Below are positions 44,504-53,688 of a DNA stretch of 64,000 nt, piece by piece. The stretch is taken from NCBI GenBank assembly GCA_963832945.1, contig CAWHVV010000011.1, forward strand, positions 62,001-126,000, given 5' to 3'. A program made the position numbers and the translations under genes. This DNA comes from JAFEDN01 sp963832945 (lineage in GTDB: Bacteria > Pseudomonadota > Gammaproteobacteria > Coxiellales > Coxiellaceae). The notes under the pieces are model-generated. The model was not told where the DNA came from. It made no database searches and saw only the letters and a list, made by a program, of their open reading frames with translations. How positions within the stretch are numbered: position 1 is the stretch's first letter; every line of letters begins with the position of its first letter.

Positions 44504-45550
44504 TTATTCTTCTCCGCAGACTGTCTCCATTAATGCTGCTGCGACTTCATATGGATTGGCATTGGCGCCAGGACGCCGGTCTTCAAAATAGCCATAACCA
44601 GCATTGGCCACGGAGCGGGGGATACGCACGGAAGAACCGCGGTTAGCAACTCCCGATGAAAATTTATCGATGGGCGCGGTTTCATGTTTGCCCGTTAATC
44701 GCAATTCTAAATCGGCGCCATAAACCTTGATATGTTTGTCGTGATTTTTCTCCAGAGCCTTGATAGCTTTATGGATGGCCGCTATGCCGTTTTTGGGATC
44801 GCGGGTTGCTTTGGTGGAGAAATTGGTATGATTACCCGCGCCGTTCCAGTCGCCTTTGACGGGTTTGGGATGGAGGCGGGCGTTGATCTCATGGTCTTCG
44901 CCAATTCGATATAATAGCCAGCGCGCCAGCCAGAGATGATCACATACCGTCAGCGGGTCGGCGCTTTCACCGGCGATGCCACGATATCCGATTTGAAACT
45001 CCCATTGACCGGGCATGACTTCGGCATTGGTGCCATAGATCATAAGGCCCGCGTCAATGCAGGCCGCGGTGTGTTCTTCAACCAGTTGGCGGCCAAACAC
45101 TTCATCCGCTCCCACTCCGCAATAAAAAGGCCCTTGCGGCGCCGGATAGCCCCGGTCCGGCCAGCCTAGCGGCTGCTGCCCGCGAAACAGAGTGTATTCC
45201 TGCTCGAAACCTAACCAGGGTTCGTGCTCATTGCCAAATTTTTCCATGAGTGTACGGAGTTTTGCGCGCTTGTTACTGGGATGCGGTTTGCCATCCGGAC
45301 TCATCACTTCGCACAGTACAAGATAATTATCGCCTGGCAGTAAAGGGTCGTTCACATAGCAGACCGGCTGCAAAAGCAGGTCTGAGTCTCCACCGCTAGC
45401 CTGATAGGTAGAGGAGCCGTCAAAATTCCACTCAGGAAAATCCTTCAGAGTGATTTCCCCGTGCGGGTTATGCAGAATTTTTACTTTAGAGCGTAATGTC
45501 TGGGAGGGCTGACTGCCGTCGATCCATATATAGGTAGCTTGAGAAATCAT
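44504..45550 (-). CDS. glnII: Glutamine synthetase type II (eukaryotic type)
   Basis: 348 residues, close to the usual length of GSII. It assimilates ammonia with glutamate and ATP. Diagnostic segments: YIWIDGS, FDGSSTYQASGGDSDLLL, GFEQEYTLF, NAEVMPGQWEFQIG, GAGNHTNFST and RIPRSVANAGYGYFEDRRPGAN. There is no adenylylation loop as in GlnA type I. ATG 45550 has AAGGAG; the frame extends 11 codons further without a site. GSII is scattered in bacteria, including some Legionellales. Confidence 0.95.
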   Translation of the reverse strand: MISQATYIWIDGSQPSQTLRSKVKILHNPHGEITLKDFPEWNFDGSSTYQASGGDSDLLLQPVCYVNDPLLPGDNYLVLCEVMSPDGKPHPSNKRAKLRTLMEKFGNEHEPWLGFEQEYTLFRGQQPLGWPDRGYPAPQGPFYCGVGADEVFGRQLVEEHTAACIDAGLMIYGTNAEVMPGQWEFQIGYRGIAGESADPLTVCDHLWLARWLLYRIGEDHEINARLHPKPVKGDWNGAGNHTNFSTKATRDPKNGIAAIHKAIKALEKNHDKHIKVYGADLELRLTGKHETAPIDKFSSGVANRGSSVRIPRSVANAGYGYFEDRRPGANANPYEVAAALMETVCGEE

Positions 45551-45621
45551 TGTGCTTAACTCCTTATTAAAAACCGACTGCATTCTAACGCAAAATATAA
45601 AAATCCGAAAGAGTTTCGGTT

Positions 45622-47058
45622 TTAATGAATTTTATTGGTTAATTTGTTTAGCCAGGGTGTTAAAGACAGGGTAATCGCGGCAGCGGCTAAACCCAGCAGG
45701 ACGTAATTTTGAAAAGCGTGAGCATAAATTAAGTTAGTGTGCAGAAGATCGTTCATGATTTCTTTAGGGATGCTGGCCTGCTTGCCTAAATATCCAGCCA
45801 GCAATCCGCCATAAGCAAGACCTAAAAACCAGATACCCATCATTAACCCCACAAATTTTGCGGGAGCGAGTTGAGTGACCATGGAAAGACCGATCGGCGA
45901 GAGCATCAGCTCTCCAATGGTAATGAAGAAATAACAAATCACTATCCAGTAAGGGTTCACCAGACCGCCACCTGCAAAATGAATGCCGATCACCAGACAT
46001 TGCATGGCGAATGCGATAATAGCTAAACCCAAAGTAAACTGAAGGCCTCTTGAAATATTAATCTTTTTCTCATGAAATTTTTTCCACATCCAGGCCATGC
46101 AGGGGCCGATGAGAAATATAAAAATGGATTCCAGCGAAATGAACGCAACGGGCGGCACACTGTGTCCAAATATCACCCGGTCGACGTTACGGTCGATAAA
46201 CAAATTAGCCACGGAAAATATTTGAAAAAACAATGCCCAGAAAACGATCGATACAACGATTAAAATAAGTAGGGCCAGCATTTTTGGGCGCTCGCTTTTC
46301 TCCAGCCGGCAAATAATCCCCAACAGACATAACAGGATCACGCCGCCAAAAGCGGTCAACGGCCAGTTTCCCGCGATGCTGGATGTTTTGAGTAAAAAGA
46401 AACAGACCGCGAGGCCAAGAAGTGAGAGAAGGATGAAATTGGCGTTGCTGTAAAACCATTTTTCGAGTTTTAAGGGCAAGCCTTTATCTTCATAGTAACG
46501 GTACCCCCAGCGAAAAAAGCCCAGCGCCACGATCAGTCCGCAGGCTGCCACCGCAAAACAGACGTGCCATCCATAATATTCCTGGATATAGCCGGAACTC
46601 AGTGTCGATAAGACGATGCCGGCATTGAATAGCAGGTAGTAAATGGTAAACCCGGTATCCCGGCGGGGATCGTTGTCGTGATAAAATTTACCGAGGAAAC
46701 TGGAAATATTGGGTTTGAGAAAGCCATTACCTAAAATAATAACAGCCAATCCCAAAAACAGGGACGTTTCGCGGTGGAGAAAAGGAAAAGCCAGCAGAAC
46801 ATACCCAATTAATAATAAAAAAGCCCCGATCAGAATGGTTCGCCGGAATCCCAGTAGCCTGTCGGCGCAGAGTCCGCCCAAAATGGGTGAGATATACACT
46901 AATGCTGTAAATTGACCCATCACCGAATAGGCACGGGAATCCGGAAAATTAAGGGTTTTGGTCATGTAAAAAATCAGCAGCCCCTGGACCAGGTAAAGTC
47001 CAAAGCGTTCCCACATTTCGGTTAAAGAGAGAGGCCATAAGGCGCGAGGTTGTTTCAT
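45622..47058 (-). CDS. Proton-dependent oligopeptide (POT) transporter
   Basis: 478 residues, 12 or more membrane helices, inner-membrane di/tripeptide:H+ symporter. WERFGLYLVQGLLIFYM (the ExxERFxYY-like helix), PILGGLCADRLLGFRRTI and the FFITIGELMLSPIGLSMVTQLAP motif identify the PTR2/POT family. ATG 47058 is chosen; an in-frame GTG at 47079 has no better ribosome-binding site. Import of peptides as carbon and nitrogen source fits an intracellular lifestyle. Confidence 0.92.
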   Translation of the reverse strand: MKQPRALWPLSLTEMWERFGLYLVQGLLIFYMTKTLNFPDSRAYSVMGQFTALVYISPILGGLCADRLLGFRRTILIGAFLLLIGYVLLAFPFLHRETSLFLGLAVIILGNGFLKPNISSFLGKFYHDNDPRRDTGFTIYYLLFNAGIVLSTLSSGYIQEYYGWHVCFAVAACGLIVALGFFRWGYRYYEDKGLPLKLEKWFYSNANFILLSLLGLAVCFFLLKTSSIAGNWPLTAFGGVILLCLLGIICRLEKSERPKMLALLILIVVSIVFWALFFQIFSVANLFIDRNVDRVIFGHSVPPVAFISLESIFIFLIGPCMAWMWKKFHEKKINISRGLQFTLGLAIIAFAMQCLVIGIHFAGGGLVNPYWIVICYFFITIGELMLSPIGLSMVTQLAPAKFVGLMMGIWFLGLAYGGLLAGYLGKQASIPKEIMNDLLHTNLIYAHAFQNYVLLGLAAAAITLSLTPWLNKLTNKIH

Positions 47059-47209
47059 AATCAACCAAGTATGCCACACAAAAAAGTATAAATCCAGCGA
47101 TATGTTCTTTTTCTAAAAGAATATTATATTCTTCTGATTATGATATAATTGCTTTTGACCGCTAAACACGATAATGTATGCGGCGATTAGAAACAATAGG
47201 ACAAACTTG

Positions 47210-48565
47210 ATGGGATTAGTGCTCACTGTGATTGGCGCGGTCCTGGCTGTATTTATCGTGATATTACTCCATGAAGCCGGACATTTTTGTGTCGCGAAAG
47301 CATTCCGCGTCAAAGTGTTGCGCTTTTCCATTGGTTTTGGACCTCGCCTATGGTCACGTGTCGGACGCAGTGGTACCGAATATGTCCTTGCGGCGTTGCC
47401 TATCGGTGGGTACGTTAAAATGCTGGACGATCGCGAAATGCACGTATCGCGGGCCGAATCTTTTCACGCTTACAACCGGCAACCCCTTCTGATTCGCATG
47501 GCCATTGTCCTTGCGGGTGTTGCCGCTAATTTTTTGACTGCTCTCATTATTCTTTGGGGCATTTACTTATCCGGCGTTTCTTATATTAAACCCGTTATCG
47601 GCAAAGTGACGCCCGGATCTATCGCCTCGAATGCCGGTTTACAGAGCGGTGATACCATTATGGCTATTAATGGTCACCCAACCCCTGGCTGGGAACAGGT
47701 AATCACCGCAATGGTTGAACAAATCGGCAACGCGCAACCGCTGACGATCACTACCCAGCCGCTTAATGGTTCAGGAATGCAGGTTCGGCAATTTTCTGAA
47801 CAAAACTGGCGTCTGGGAGGGAAGCAACCGGATCCTTTGGGTAGTTTGGGTATGACCCCGTTTCAGCCGGAGTTTCCCGCAATTGTGGAGAAGGTGATGT
47901 TCCGTTCTCCCGCCGCACGCAATGGGTTGCAAACAGGAGATCGCATCGTCGGTTTGAATCATCAGCCGGTTGCCGATTGGCCGGCGTTATCGGATTATAT
48001 TCGCCAACACCCGAATCAGGAAGTAGCGCTAACGGTCAGGAGCGGCGAGACGCTGCGCGAACTCAATGTTCAGCTTGACAGTAAAACCCAACGGAGCCAG
48101 CCTGTCGGTTATTTAGGCATTGAAGCAAGAGCGCCAAAATGGCCCCCGGAAATGCTGGTGACTCCGCATTATTCTGTTTTTACCGCCTGGGCGCCGGCAT
48201 TGGATCAAGTGCTGGATTTAACAAAATTTAATATTCTGGTTCTGGCAAAAATGTTTACCGGTAAAATTTCTCTGCAAACTCTGGGAGGGCCCGTTACTAT
48301 TTACCACTCCGCATACGATGCCTCCCGGGCCGGTCTGCAGGCTTATTGGGGGTTTATCGCTTTTATCAGTCTCGCGCTGGGTTTTATTAATGTGTTGCCC
48401 ATTCCGGGCCTTGACGGAGGACATTTTTTATTTCAAATAATTGAAGGTATAATTAGAAAACCAATATCCGAAAAATATCAAGAGATATTATTGCGGATAG
48501 GAATCGTTTTAATCATTCTCCTGCTGATTCAGGGAACGGTTAACGATATTATGAGATTGTTTTAA
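47210..48565 (+). CDS. rseP: Site-2 protease RseP
   Basis: 451 residues. The zinc site is HEAGH in the first membrane helix, the PDZ domains lie at about residues 125-200 and 215-290, and the second metal motif GLDGGHFLF is in the penultimate helix. It cuts anti-sigma factors within the membrane during envelope stress. ATG 47210 is used; the frame starts 12 codons upstream without support. The usual downstream bamA is not here; a Sel1 lipoprotein follows instead. Confidence 0.94.
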   Translation: MGLVLTVIGAVLAVFIVILLHEAGHFCVAKAFRVKVLRFSIGFGPRLWSRVGRSGTEYVLAALPIGGYVKMLDDREMHVSRAESFHAYNRQPLLIRMAIVLAGVAANFLTALIILWGIYLSGVSYIKPVIGKVTPGSIASNAGLQSGDTIMAINGHPTPGWEQVITAMVEQIGNAQPLTITTQPLNGSGMQVRQFSEQNWRLGGKQPDPLGSLGMTPFQPEFPAIVEKVMFRSPAARNGLQTGDRIVGLNHQPVADWPALSDYIRQHPNQEVALTVRSGETLRELNVQLDSKTQRSQPVGYLGIEARAPKWPPEMLVTPHYSVFTAWAPALDQVLDLTKFNILVLAKMFTGKISLQTLGGPVTIYHSAYDASRAGLQAYWGFIAFISLALGFINVLPIPGLDGGHFLFQIIEGIIRKPISEKYQEILLRIGIVLIILLLIQGTVNDIMRLF

Positions 48566-48578
48566 TGGAGGACTTTAC

Positions 48579-49148
48579 ATGATTTTGCAACGAATGATTA
48601 ATATTTTTGGCGGTATTGGCCTCTCGGCTCTGTTAGTGCTGGGGCTCAATGGCTGTTCCTCTACACACCATGAGGCGCCGGTATCCTCGGTGGCGACCAG
48701 TTCGCCGCACGCGGCTTCTTTTGCTTCGTCTGCAGTATGCGCAGACAATCCGTTCCTGCAAAAATATAAGTGCTCGTTTATGCGGGTTGAGCAGGCAGCG
48801 CGTTCCGGAGACCCCGACGCCCAGTATGCTCTTGGCTATTTATACTACTATGGCATCGGCACCACCCAGGATCGGCAAGCCGGTTTAGTCTGGATTAGAA
48901 AAGCGGCTGCCCAGGGCCAAAGCGTCGCCCAGGAAGCACTGAGGACGTTAGCCACCACTCCTGCGGCAGCTAAAAAGTCTCTGCAAACTACCAATCCTCA
49001 ACCCAACGTTCCTGCCAATGCACCAGCAGCAACACCACCGCCTGTTCAGCCGGATAAGCCTCTGACAGACTACTTACCAAATTATGGGGAAAAAAGAGTG
49101 GATACGACAGAAAATCCCCCCGCCGTCAACCTGTCAGGGGGGCAATAA
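48579..49148 (+). CDS. Sel1-repeat lipoprotein
   Basis: 189 residues. A signal peptide with lipobox VLGLNGC places the acylated Cys near residue 26. Residues 78-120 hold a Sel1-like repeat (GDPDAQYALGYLYYYGIGTTQDRQAGLVWIRKAAAQGQ), and the tail is Pro/Ala-rich. Sel1 lipoproteins serve as adaptors and, in Legionella, in host-cell entry; no specific role is assigned. 13 bp after rseP and 3 bp before the desaturase, so likely one operon. Confidence 0.85.
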   Translation: MILQRMINIFGGIGLSALLVLGLNGCSSTHHEAPVSSVATSSPHAASFASSAVCADNPFLQKYKCSFMRVEQAARSGDPDAQYALGYLYYYGIGTTQDRQAGLVWIRKAAAQGQSVAQEALRTLATTPAAAKKSLQTTNPQPNVPANAPAATPPPVQPDKPLTDYLPNYGEKRVDTTENPPAVNLSGGQ

Positions 49149-49151
49149 CAG

Positions 49152-50276
49152 ATGAGATGGGTTAAAAAGATCAACTGGACGCTGACTTTGTTTCTGCTGC
49201 TAACTCCCGTGGTCGGAATAGCCGGGACAGTCTTTATCGTCGCGTCGGGACGCCTGCATATCGCGACTATTGTTTTAGCGCTGGTGTGGATGGTAGCGAC
49301 AGGTTTAGCCATAACTGCGGGTTATCACCGCTTATTTTCCCACTGCACTTACCAGGCAAAATGGCTGGTGCGACTGTTCGTGCTGTTATTTGGCGCGGGC
49401 GCTTACCAGGGCAGCGTTCTGGAATGGTGTACCGATCATCGCAACCATCATCGCTATTCAGAAACGGATAAAGACCCCTACAACATTGAAAGAGGATTCT
49501 GGTTCGCGCATATTGGCTGGTTGTTGATGCTGGATCCCTCATCCCGGGATTTCAGCAACGTGGAAGATTTATCCGCCGATAAGTGGATTCTCTGGCAGCA
49601 TAAAAATTGGTGGTGGCTGGCGTTGACCTGGGGTTTTGTCATGCCGATGCTGATCGCCGGTCTGTTGTGGGGTGACTGGCTGGGCGGATTGTTGTTGGCG
49701 GGGGTTTTGCGACTGGTGCTGAATCATCATTGTACTTTTTGTATTAACTCGGTCTGTCACGTTTTTGGCAAACGCGCCTATTCTCTGGAACAAACCGGAC
49801 GGGACAACTGGATCACGGCCTTTTTTACTTACGGTGAAGGGTTTCATAACTTCCATCATCAGTTCCCCCTGGATTATCGCAACGGCATTCGCTTTTATGA
49901 CTATGATCCCACCAAGTGGATCATCTGGATGTGGAGCCGGCTGGGGTTAGCCAGTGATTTAAAGACCATTAGTCAGGTGCATTTAACCCGTTATCGTTTA
50001 CGAACGGATGAACTGGCGCTGCTTACCCGTTTCAAACAAAGTTCCGATGCTGTTATGAGTTTTATCCATGAGCAACTGCTACCTTTGCGTTCGCAAATTT
50101 TGCAAGTCATGGCCCGAATTGACGCCATGGAAAAATCCGGCAAAATCAAAGAATATCGTGATCAATTAAAAATAGCGCGTTCGGAATTGAAATATTCATT
50201 ATCCATCTGGAGCCGAATCAAAGCCAGGCTGCTTAATTTGGAAATTAAAGTTGCCAGGTATCCATTCACCACATGA
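49152..50276 (+). CDS. Membrane acyl-CoA/fatty acid desaturase
   Basis: 374 residues. The three His boxes of the stearoyl-CoA delta-9 desaturase family are present: HRLFSH, HRNHH and HNFHH, plus NHHCTF between helices, with four membrane segments. It is about 80 residues longer than minimal members; the helical, charged C-terminal extension (from about residue 290) has no recognised domain. Introduces a double bond into membrane fatty acids, iron- and oxygen-dependent. Confidence 0.92.
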   Translation: MRWVKKINWTLTLFLLLTPVVGIAGTVFIVASGRLHIATIVLALVWMVATGLAITAGYHRLFSHCTYQAKWLVRLFVLLFGAGAYQGSVLEWCTDHRNHHRYSETDKDPYNIERGFWFAHIGWLLMLDPSSRDFSNVEDLSADKWILWQHKNWWWLALTWGFVMPMLIAGLLWGDWLGGLLLAGVLRLVLNHHCTFCINSVCHVFGKRAYSLEQTGRDNWITAFFTYGEGFHNFHHQFPLDYRNGIRFYDYDPTKWIIWMWSRLGLASDLKTISQVHLTRYRLRTDELALLTRFKQSSDAVMSFIHEQLLPLRSQILQVMARIDAMEKSGKIKEYRDQLKIARSELKYSLSIWSRIKARLLNLEIKVARYPFTT

Positions 50277-50288
50277 ATTTACATACGC

Positions 50289-50356
50289 AGAACGTCCAAT
50301 TTTTGCTCATGTTTGTCAAAAAATTGGGCGTTCTCCTCTACATCGTGAATAGTTAC
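50289..50356 (+). repeat. Inverted repeat and 37-bp direct repeat, copy 2
   Basis: Arms AGAACGTCCAATTTTT (50289-50304) and AAAAATTGGGCGTTCT (50319-50334) form a 16-bp stem with one G.U pair. The second arm is part of the 37-bp dispersed repeat (50320-50356) also found at 44465 and 57311. It lies between the desaturase gene and the OPR genes. Confidence 0.75.
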
Positions 50357-50482
50357 AATATAGTTTTTAATTTTTTTGTTGCCTCTGACACCCTTTTCTG
50401 TTTTTACACCAGCTCAGGATTAAAATTTAACTTAATTGATTAAGTTTTGGTCCAATTGGCGTGATCATAAAGTGAGCTACTC

Positions 50483-50511
50483 TTGCTCCTTTATACTTTT
50501 TGTTGTATATT
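50483..50511 (+). promoter_or_regulatory. Promoter of first OPR-RAP gene
   Basis: TTGCTC (50483-50488), 17-bp spacer and TATATT (50506-50511). The region from about 50445 to the start codon is nearly repeated before the second OPR gene. A palindrome AACTTAAT-TG-ATTAAGTT (50429-50446) lies just upstream, only before gene 1. Confidence 0.55.
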
Positions 50512-50551
50512 ATTTTTCTTGGTAAAAAATCAGTCATAAGGGGAAATGAAA

Positions 50552-53509
50552 ATGAAGATTCCTATTTTAACACATCATTTAAAAAATATCACCACTCGTA
50601 TAAAAGATTGTTCCGATTTTGATGAATTACTCAGGATTTTATATTCTCAAGATAGCGATTACTTTAATCACATCCACCTCTCATGCATCCTTCACCAGTG
50701 GTCTTTCTTTTGGAAAGAGGCCCATAAAAATAGAGATGAATCTCAAAAAGAAATCCAATTGATGTCGGATCATTTAAACGGAGAAAGCTTCTCATGGATT
50801 ATTAATAGTATCTATGAAGTGTTTGAAAACCTGGAATCAATAAACATTGCTTCTATTTTTAACGCCATTTCACATTTCCCCCACTCGCCGCTAGGGTCAC
50901 AATTAGTCCTTTCCATAGCGGAGAAAATAAACAAAAATTCTTTAAATGAATATAAACCTCGAGAATTATCCAATTTAGCAAATGCGGTGGCAAAAATTGC
51001 TCCTGAAGATAAAACCTGCATCACCTTGATGAAGAAATTGGCTGATCATGTCAATAATCTGACTGGCCTGGAGGATTTTAAACCTCAAGAATTATCCAAT
51101 TTCGCGAATGCGATGGCGAAAATGGCTCCTGAAGACAAAACCTGCCTCACCGTGGTGAGGAAATTGGCTGATCACGTCAATAGGCTGACTAGCCTCAAGG
51201 ATTTTAGTCCTCAAAGCTTATCCAATTTCGCGAATGCGATGGCGAAAATAGCTCCTGAAGATAAAACCTGCCTCACCGTGGTGAAGAAATTGGCTGATCA
51301 CGTCAATAGGCTGACTAGCCTTAAGGATTTTAATCATCAAAGCTTATCCAATTTCGCGAATGCGATGGCGAAAATAGCTCCTGAAGATAAAACCTGCCTC
51401 ACCGTGGTGAAGAAATTGGCTGATCACGTCAATAGGTTGACTAGCCTCAAGGATTTTAACCATCAAAGCTTATCCACTTTCGCGAATGCGATGGCGAAAA
51501 TGGCTCCTGAAGATAAAACCTGCCTCACCGTGGTGAAGAAATTGGCTGATCACGTCAATAAGCTGACTAACCTCAAGGATTTTAACTCTCAAAGCTTATC
51601 CAATTTCGCAAATACGATGGCGAAAATGGCTCCTGGAGACAAAACCTGCATCGCCTTGATAAAGAAATTGGCTGAACACATCAATAAGCTGACCAGCCTA
51701 AGGAATTTTAATCCTCAAGAATTATCCAATTTCGCGAATGCGATGGCGAAAATGGCTCCTGAAGACAAAACCTGCATCACCGTGATGAAGAAATTGGCTG
51801 ATCACGTCAATAAGCTGACTAGCCTAAGGAATTTTAAGCCTCAAGAATTATCCCCGTTAGCGAATGCGATGGCGAAAATGGCTCCTGAAGACAAAACCTG
51901 CATCACCGTGATGAAGAAATTGGCTGATCACGTCAATAAGCTGACTAGCTTCAAGGATTTTAAGCCTCAAAACTTATCCCTGTTAGCGAATGCGATGTCG
52001 AAAATGGCTCCTGAAGACAAAACCTGCATCACCGTGATGAAGAAATTGGCTGATCACGTGAATAAGCTGACTAGCTTCAAGGATTTTAACCCTCAAAACT
52101 TATCCAATTTCGCGAATGCGATGGCGAAAATGGTTCCTGAAGACAAAACCTGCATCACCTTGATGAAGAAATTGGCTGATCACGTCAATAAGCTGACTAG
52201 CCTCAAGGATTTTAAACCTCAAGGCTTATCCAATTTCGCGAATGCGATGGCGAAAATGACTCCTGAAGACAAAACCTGCATCACCGTGATGAAGAAATTG
52301 GCTGATCACATCAATAGGCTGACCAGCCTAAGGAATTTTGATCCTCAAGAATTATCCAATTTCGCGACTGCGATGGCGAAAATGGCTCCTGAAGACAAAA
52401 CCTGCGTCATCTTGATGAGAAAATTGGCTGATCACGTCAATAATCTGACTAGCCTCAAGGATTTTAACCCTCAAAACTTATCCACTTTCGCGAATGCGAT
52501 GGCGAAAATGGCTCCTGAAGATAAAACTTGCCTCACCGTGATGAAGAAATTGGCTGATCACGTCAATAATCTGACTAACCTCCAGAATTTTAACCTTCAA
52601 GTTTTATCCATTCTGGGGTATGCTATGGCGAGACTGGGGATTGTTAATCAACCCCTTTTCTTAAAATTAGCTGAGAATTTTCCGTTATTTGAACAACATC
52701 ACTATACTAGAAAATCGTTATCGCAAATTTATAAATTTTACTTGTACACAAAATCAGAAAATTTAGACATCAAATGGGATCGTTCTTTTCTAAAATTTTG
52801 TCTTAAAGAATTGGAGGAGAAAACGCCGATACCGAAACCATCTCAGCTGCAGATTGACGCTACTAAGATATTGCGAGATTTATTTCGTTCCGATCCCTCT
52901 TATTATCTCAAAGGGGAACATGTTGCGGCGGGTTCACGAGTAGATGTGGCTTTATTTAAAAAAAATAACCAAATTTGGCAAAAATGTGCCGCTGTTCAAA
53001 TTGATGGCCCCACTCATTTCAAACCGGATACCCATGAAATCAATAGCCAAACGCATTTTAATACTCGGCTTCTCAAAACCGAAGGTTGGCCTTTGGTAAT
53101 ACGAATGCCGTACTTTATAGTGGAAGAAAAAAAACCAGGCATAAAAGAGTTTTTTGAAAATAACCTACTTGTGCCTTTGCAATCGTCAAGGGGTGCGACT
53201 AAAACAGGAGTCGATCATAAATTGATCAAATATGACCATTCTTACAATGAAAATTATCTTGAACCGGATGAAAGCAGTCCAAATTTAAAACAAACTTTGT
53301 CGTCAAGTACCACCGTCGTTTCAAATCAGCCGCACCCATCGTCAAGTGCGTCAAATACATTCAGATTTAAATATAATCCCCCCAAAACAGTTACCAAATG
53401 CTCTTCCCTTAACCCATGTGCTGCTGAATTTTTTCCAAATCTACATAGCCTTAAGGTAACCCGAGTTTCGGGTTTTACAAATTTAAAATCAATCGGTTAT
53501 GAAAATTAA
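50552..53509 (+). CDS. OPR-RAP protein 1 (predicted RNA-binding repeat protein)
   Basis: About 985 residues. The N-terminal 130 residues are unique (RIKDCSDFDELLRILYSQDSD...). Then come 13 almost identical 42-residue repeats (period 126 bp, about 50970-52610) and one degenerate repeat. Each repeat carries DFxPQxLSNFANAMAKMAPEDK, which resembles the octotricopeptide (OPR) motif known from algal organelle RNA-binding proteins. The C-terminus (about 800-870) is a RAP domain: SRVDVALF..., AVQIDGPTHFKPD, LLKTEGWPLVIRMPYF. A Ser-rich tail follows. RAP proteins act on RNA, sometimes as nucleases. ATG 50552 is 8 bases after AAGGGG; ATG 50546 is only 2 away. Bacterial origin of the family is unusual; role inferred only. 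Confidence 0.75.
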   Translation: MKIPILTHHLKNITTRIKDCSDFDELLRILYSQDSDYFNHIHLSCILHQWSFFWKEAHKNRDESQKEIQLMSDHLNGESFSWIINSIYEVFENLESINIASIFNAISHFPHSPLGSQLVLSIAEKINKNSLNEYKPRELSNLANAVAKIAPEDKTCITLMKKLADHVNNLTGLEDFKPQELSNFANAMAKMAPEDKTCLTVVRKLADHVNRLTSLKDFSPQSLSNFANAMAKIAPEDKTCLTVVKKLADHVNRLTSLKDFNHQSLSNFANAMAKIAPEDKTCLTVVKKLADHVNRLTSLKDFNHQSLSTFANAMAKMAPEDKTCLTVVKKLADHVNKLTNLKDFNSQSLSNFANTMAKMAPGDKTCIALIKKLAEHINKLTSLRNFNPQELSNFANAMAKMAPEDKTCITVMKKLADHVNKLTSLRNFKPQELSPLANAMAKMAPEDKTCITVMKKLADHVNKLTSFKDFKPQNLSLLANAMSKMAPEDKTCITVMKKLADHVNKLTSFKDFNPQNLSNFANAMAKMVPEDKTCITLMKKLADHVNKLTSLKDFKPQGLSNFANAMAKMTPEDKTCITVMKKLADHINRLTSLRNFDPQELSNFATAMAKMAPEDKTCVILMRKLADHVNNLTSLKDFNPQNLSTFANAMAKMAPEDKTCLTVMKKLADHVNNLTNLQNFNLQVLSILGYAMARLGIVNQPLFLKLAENFPLFEQHHYTRKSLSQIYKFYLYTKSENLDIKWDRSFLKFCLKELEEKTPIPKPSQLQIDATKILRDLFRSDPSYYLKGEHVAAGSRVDVALFKKNNQIWQKCAAVQIDGPTHFKPDTHEINSQTHFNTRLLKTEGWPLVIRMPYFIVEEKKPGIKEFFENNLLVPLQSSRGATKTGVDHKLIKYDHSYNENYLEPDESSPNLKQTLSSSTTVVSNQPHPSSSASNTFRFKYNPPKTVTKCSSLNPCAAEFFPNLHSLKVTRVSGFTNLKSIGYEN
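50970..52610 (+). repeat. Coding tandem repeat, 13 units of 126 bp
   Basis: Each unit is 126 bp (42 codons) with near-identical DNA (AATTGGCTGATCACGTCAAT and GCGATGGCGAAAATGGCTCC recur at fixed spacing). Differences cluster at a few codons. Length being a multiple of three keeps the frame whatever the copy number. Confidence 0.95.
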
Positions 53510-53545
53510 CACTTGAAAAAATGGGCTGATTTGCTATTCTGATGA

Positions 53546-53579
53546 CAGCAATTGCCGCTGTACCCAGCGGGAATTGCTG
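53546..53579 (+). repeat. Isolated hairpin of the dispersed palindromic element
   Basis: CAGCAATTGCCGCTG-TACC-CAGCGGGAATTGCTG (one mismatch) is the last hairpin of the element seen in full at 32811-32960. It stands alone 36 bp after the first OPR gene and may act as a transcript 3' structure. Confidence 0.8.
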
Positions 53580-53620
53580 AAGTTTTGGCCCAATTGGCGT
53601 GATCATAAAGTGAGCTACTC

Positions 53621-53648
53621 TTGCTTCTTTATAGTTTTTTGGTATATT
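53621..53648 (+). promoter_or_regulatory. Promoter of second OPR-RAP gene
   Basis: TTGCTT (53621-53626), 16-bp spacer, TATATT (53643-53648). About 100 bp up to the AAGGGG ribosome-binding site are nearly identical to the region before OPR gene 1, with small indels. Confidence 0.55.
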
Positions 53649-53688
53649 ATTTTGCTTTGTAAAAAATCAGTCATAAGGGGAAATGAAA

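Noticed and set aside
50429..50446. PmrA-type regulatory site before OPR gene 1
   Set aside because: The TTAA-containing palindrome lacks the expected direct-repeat layout, and it is absent before OPR gene 2.
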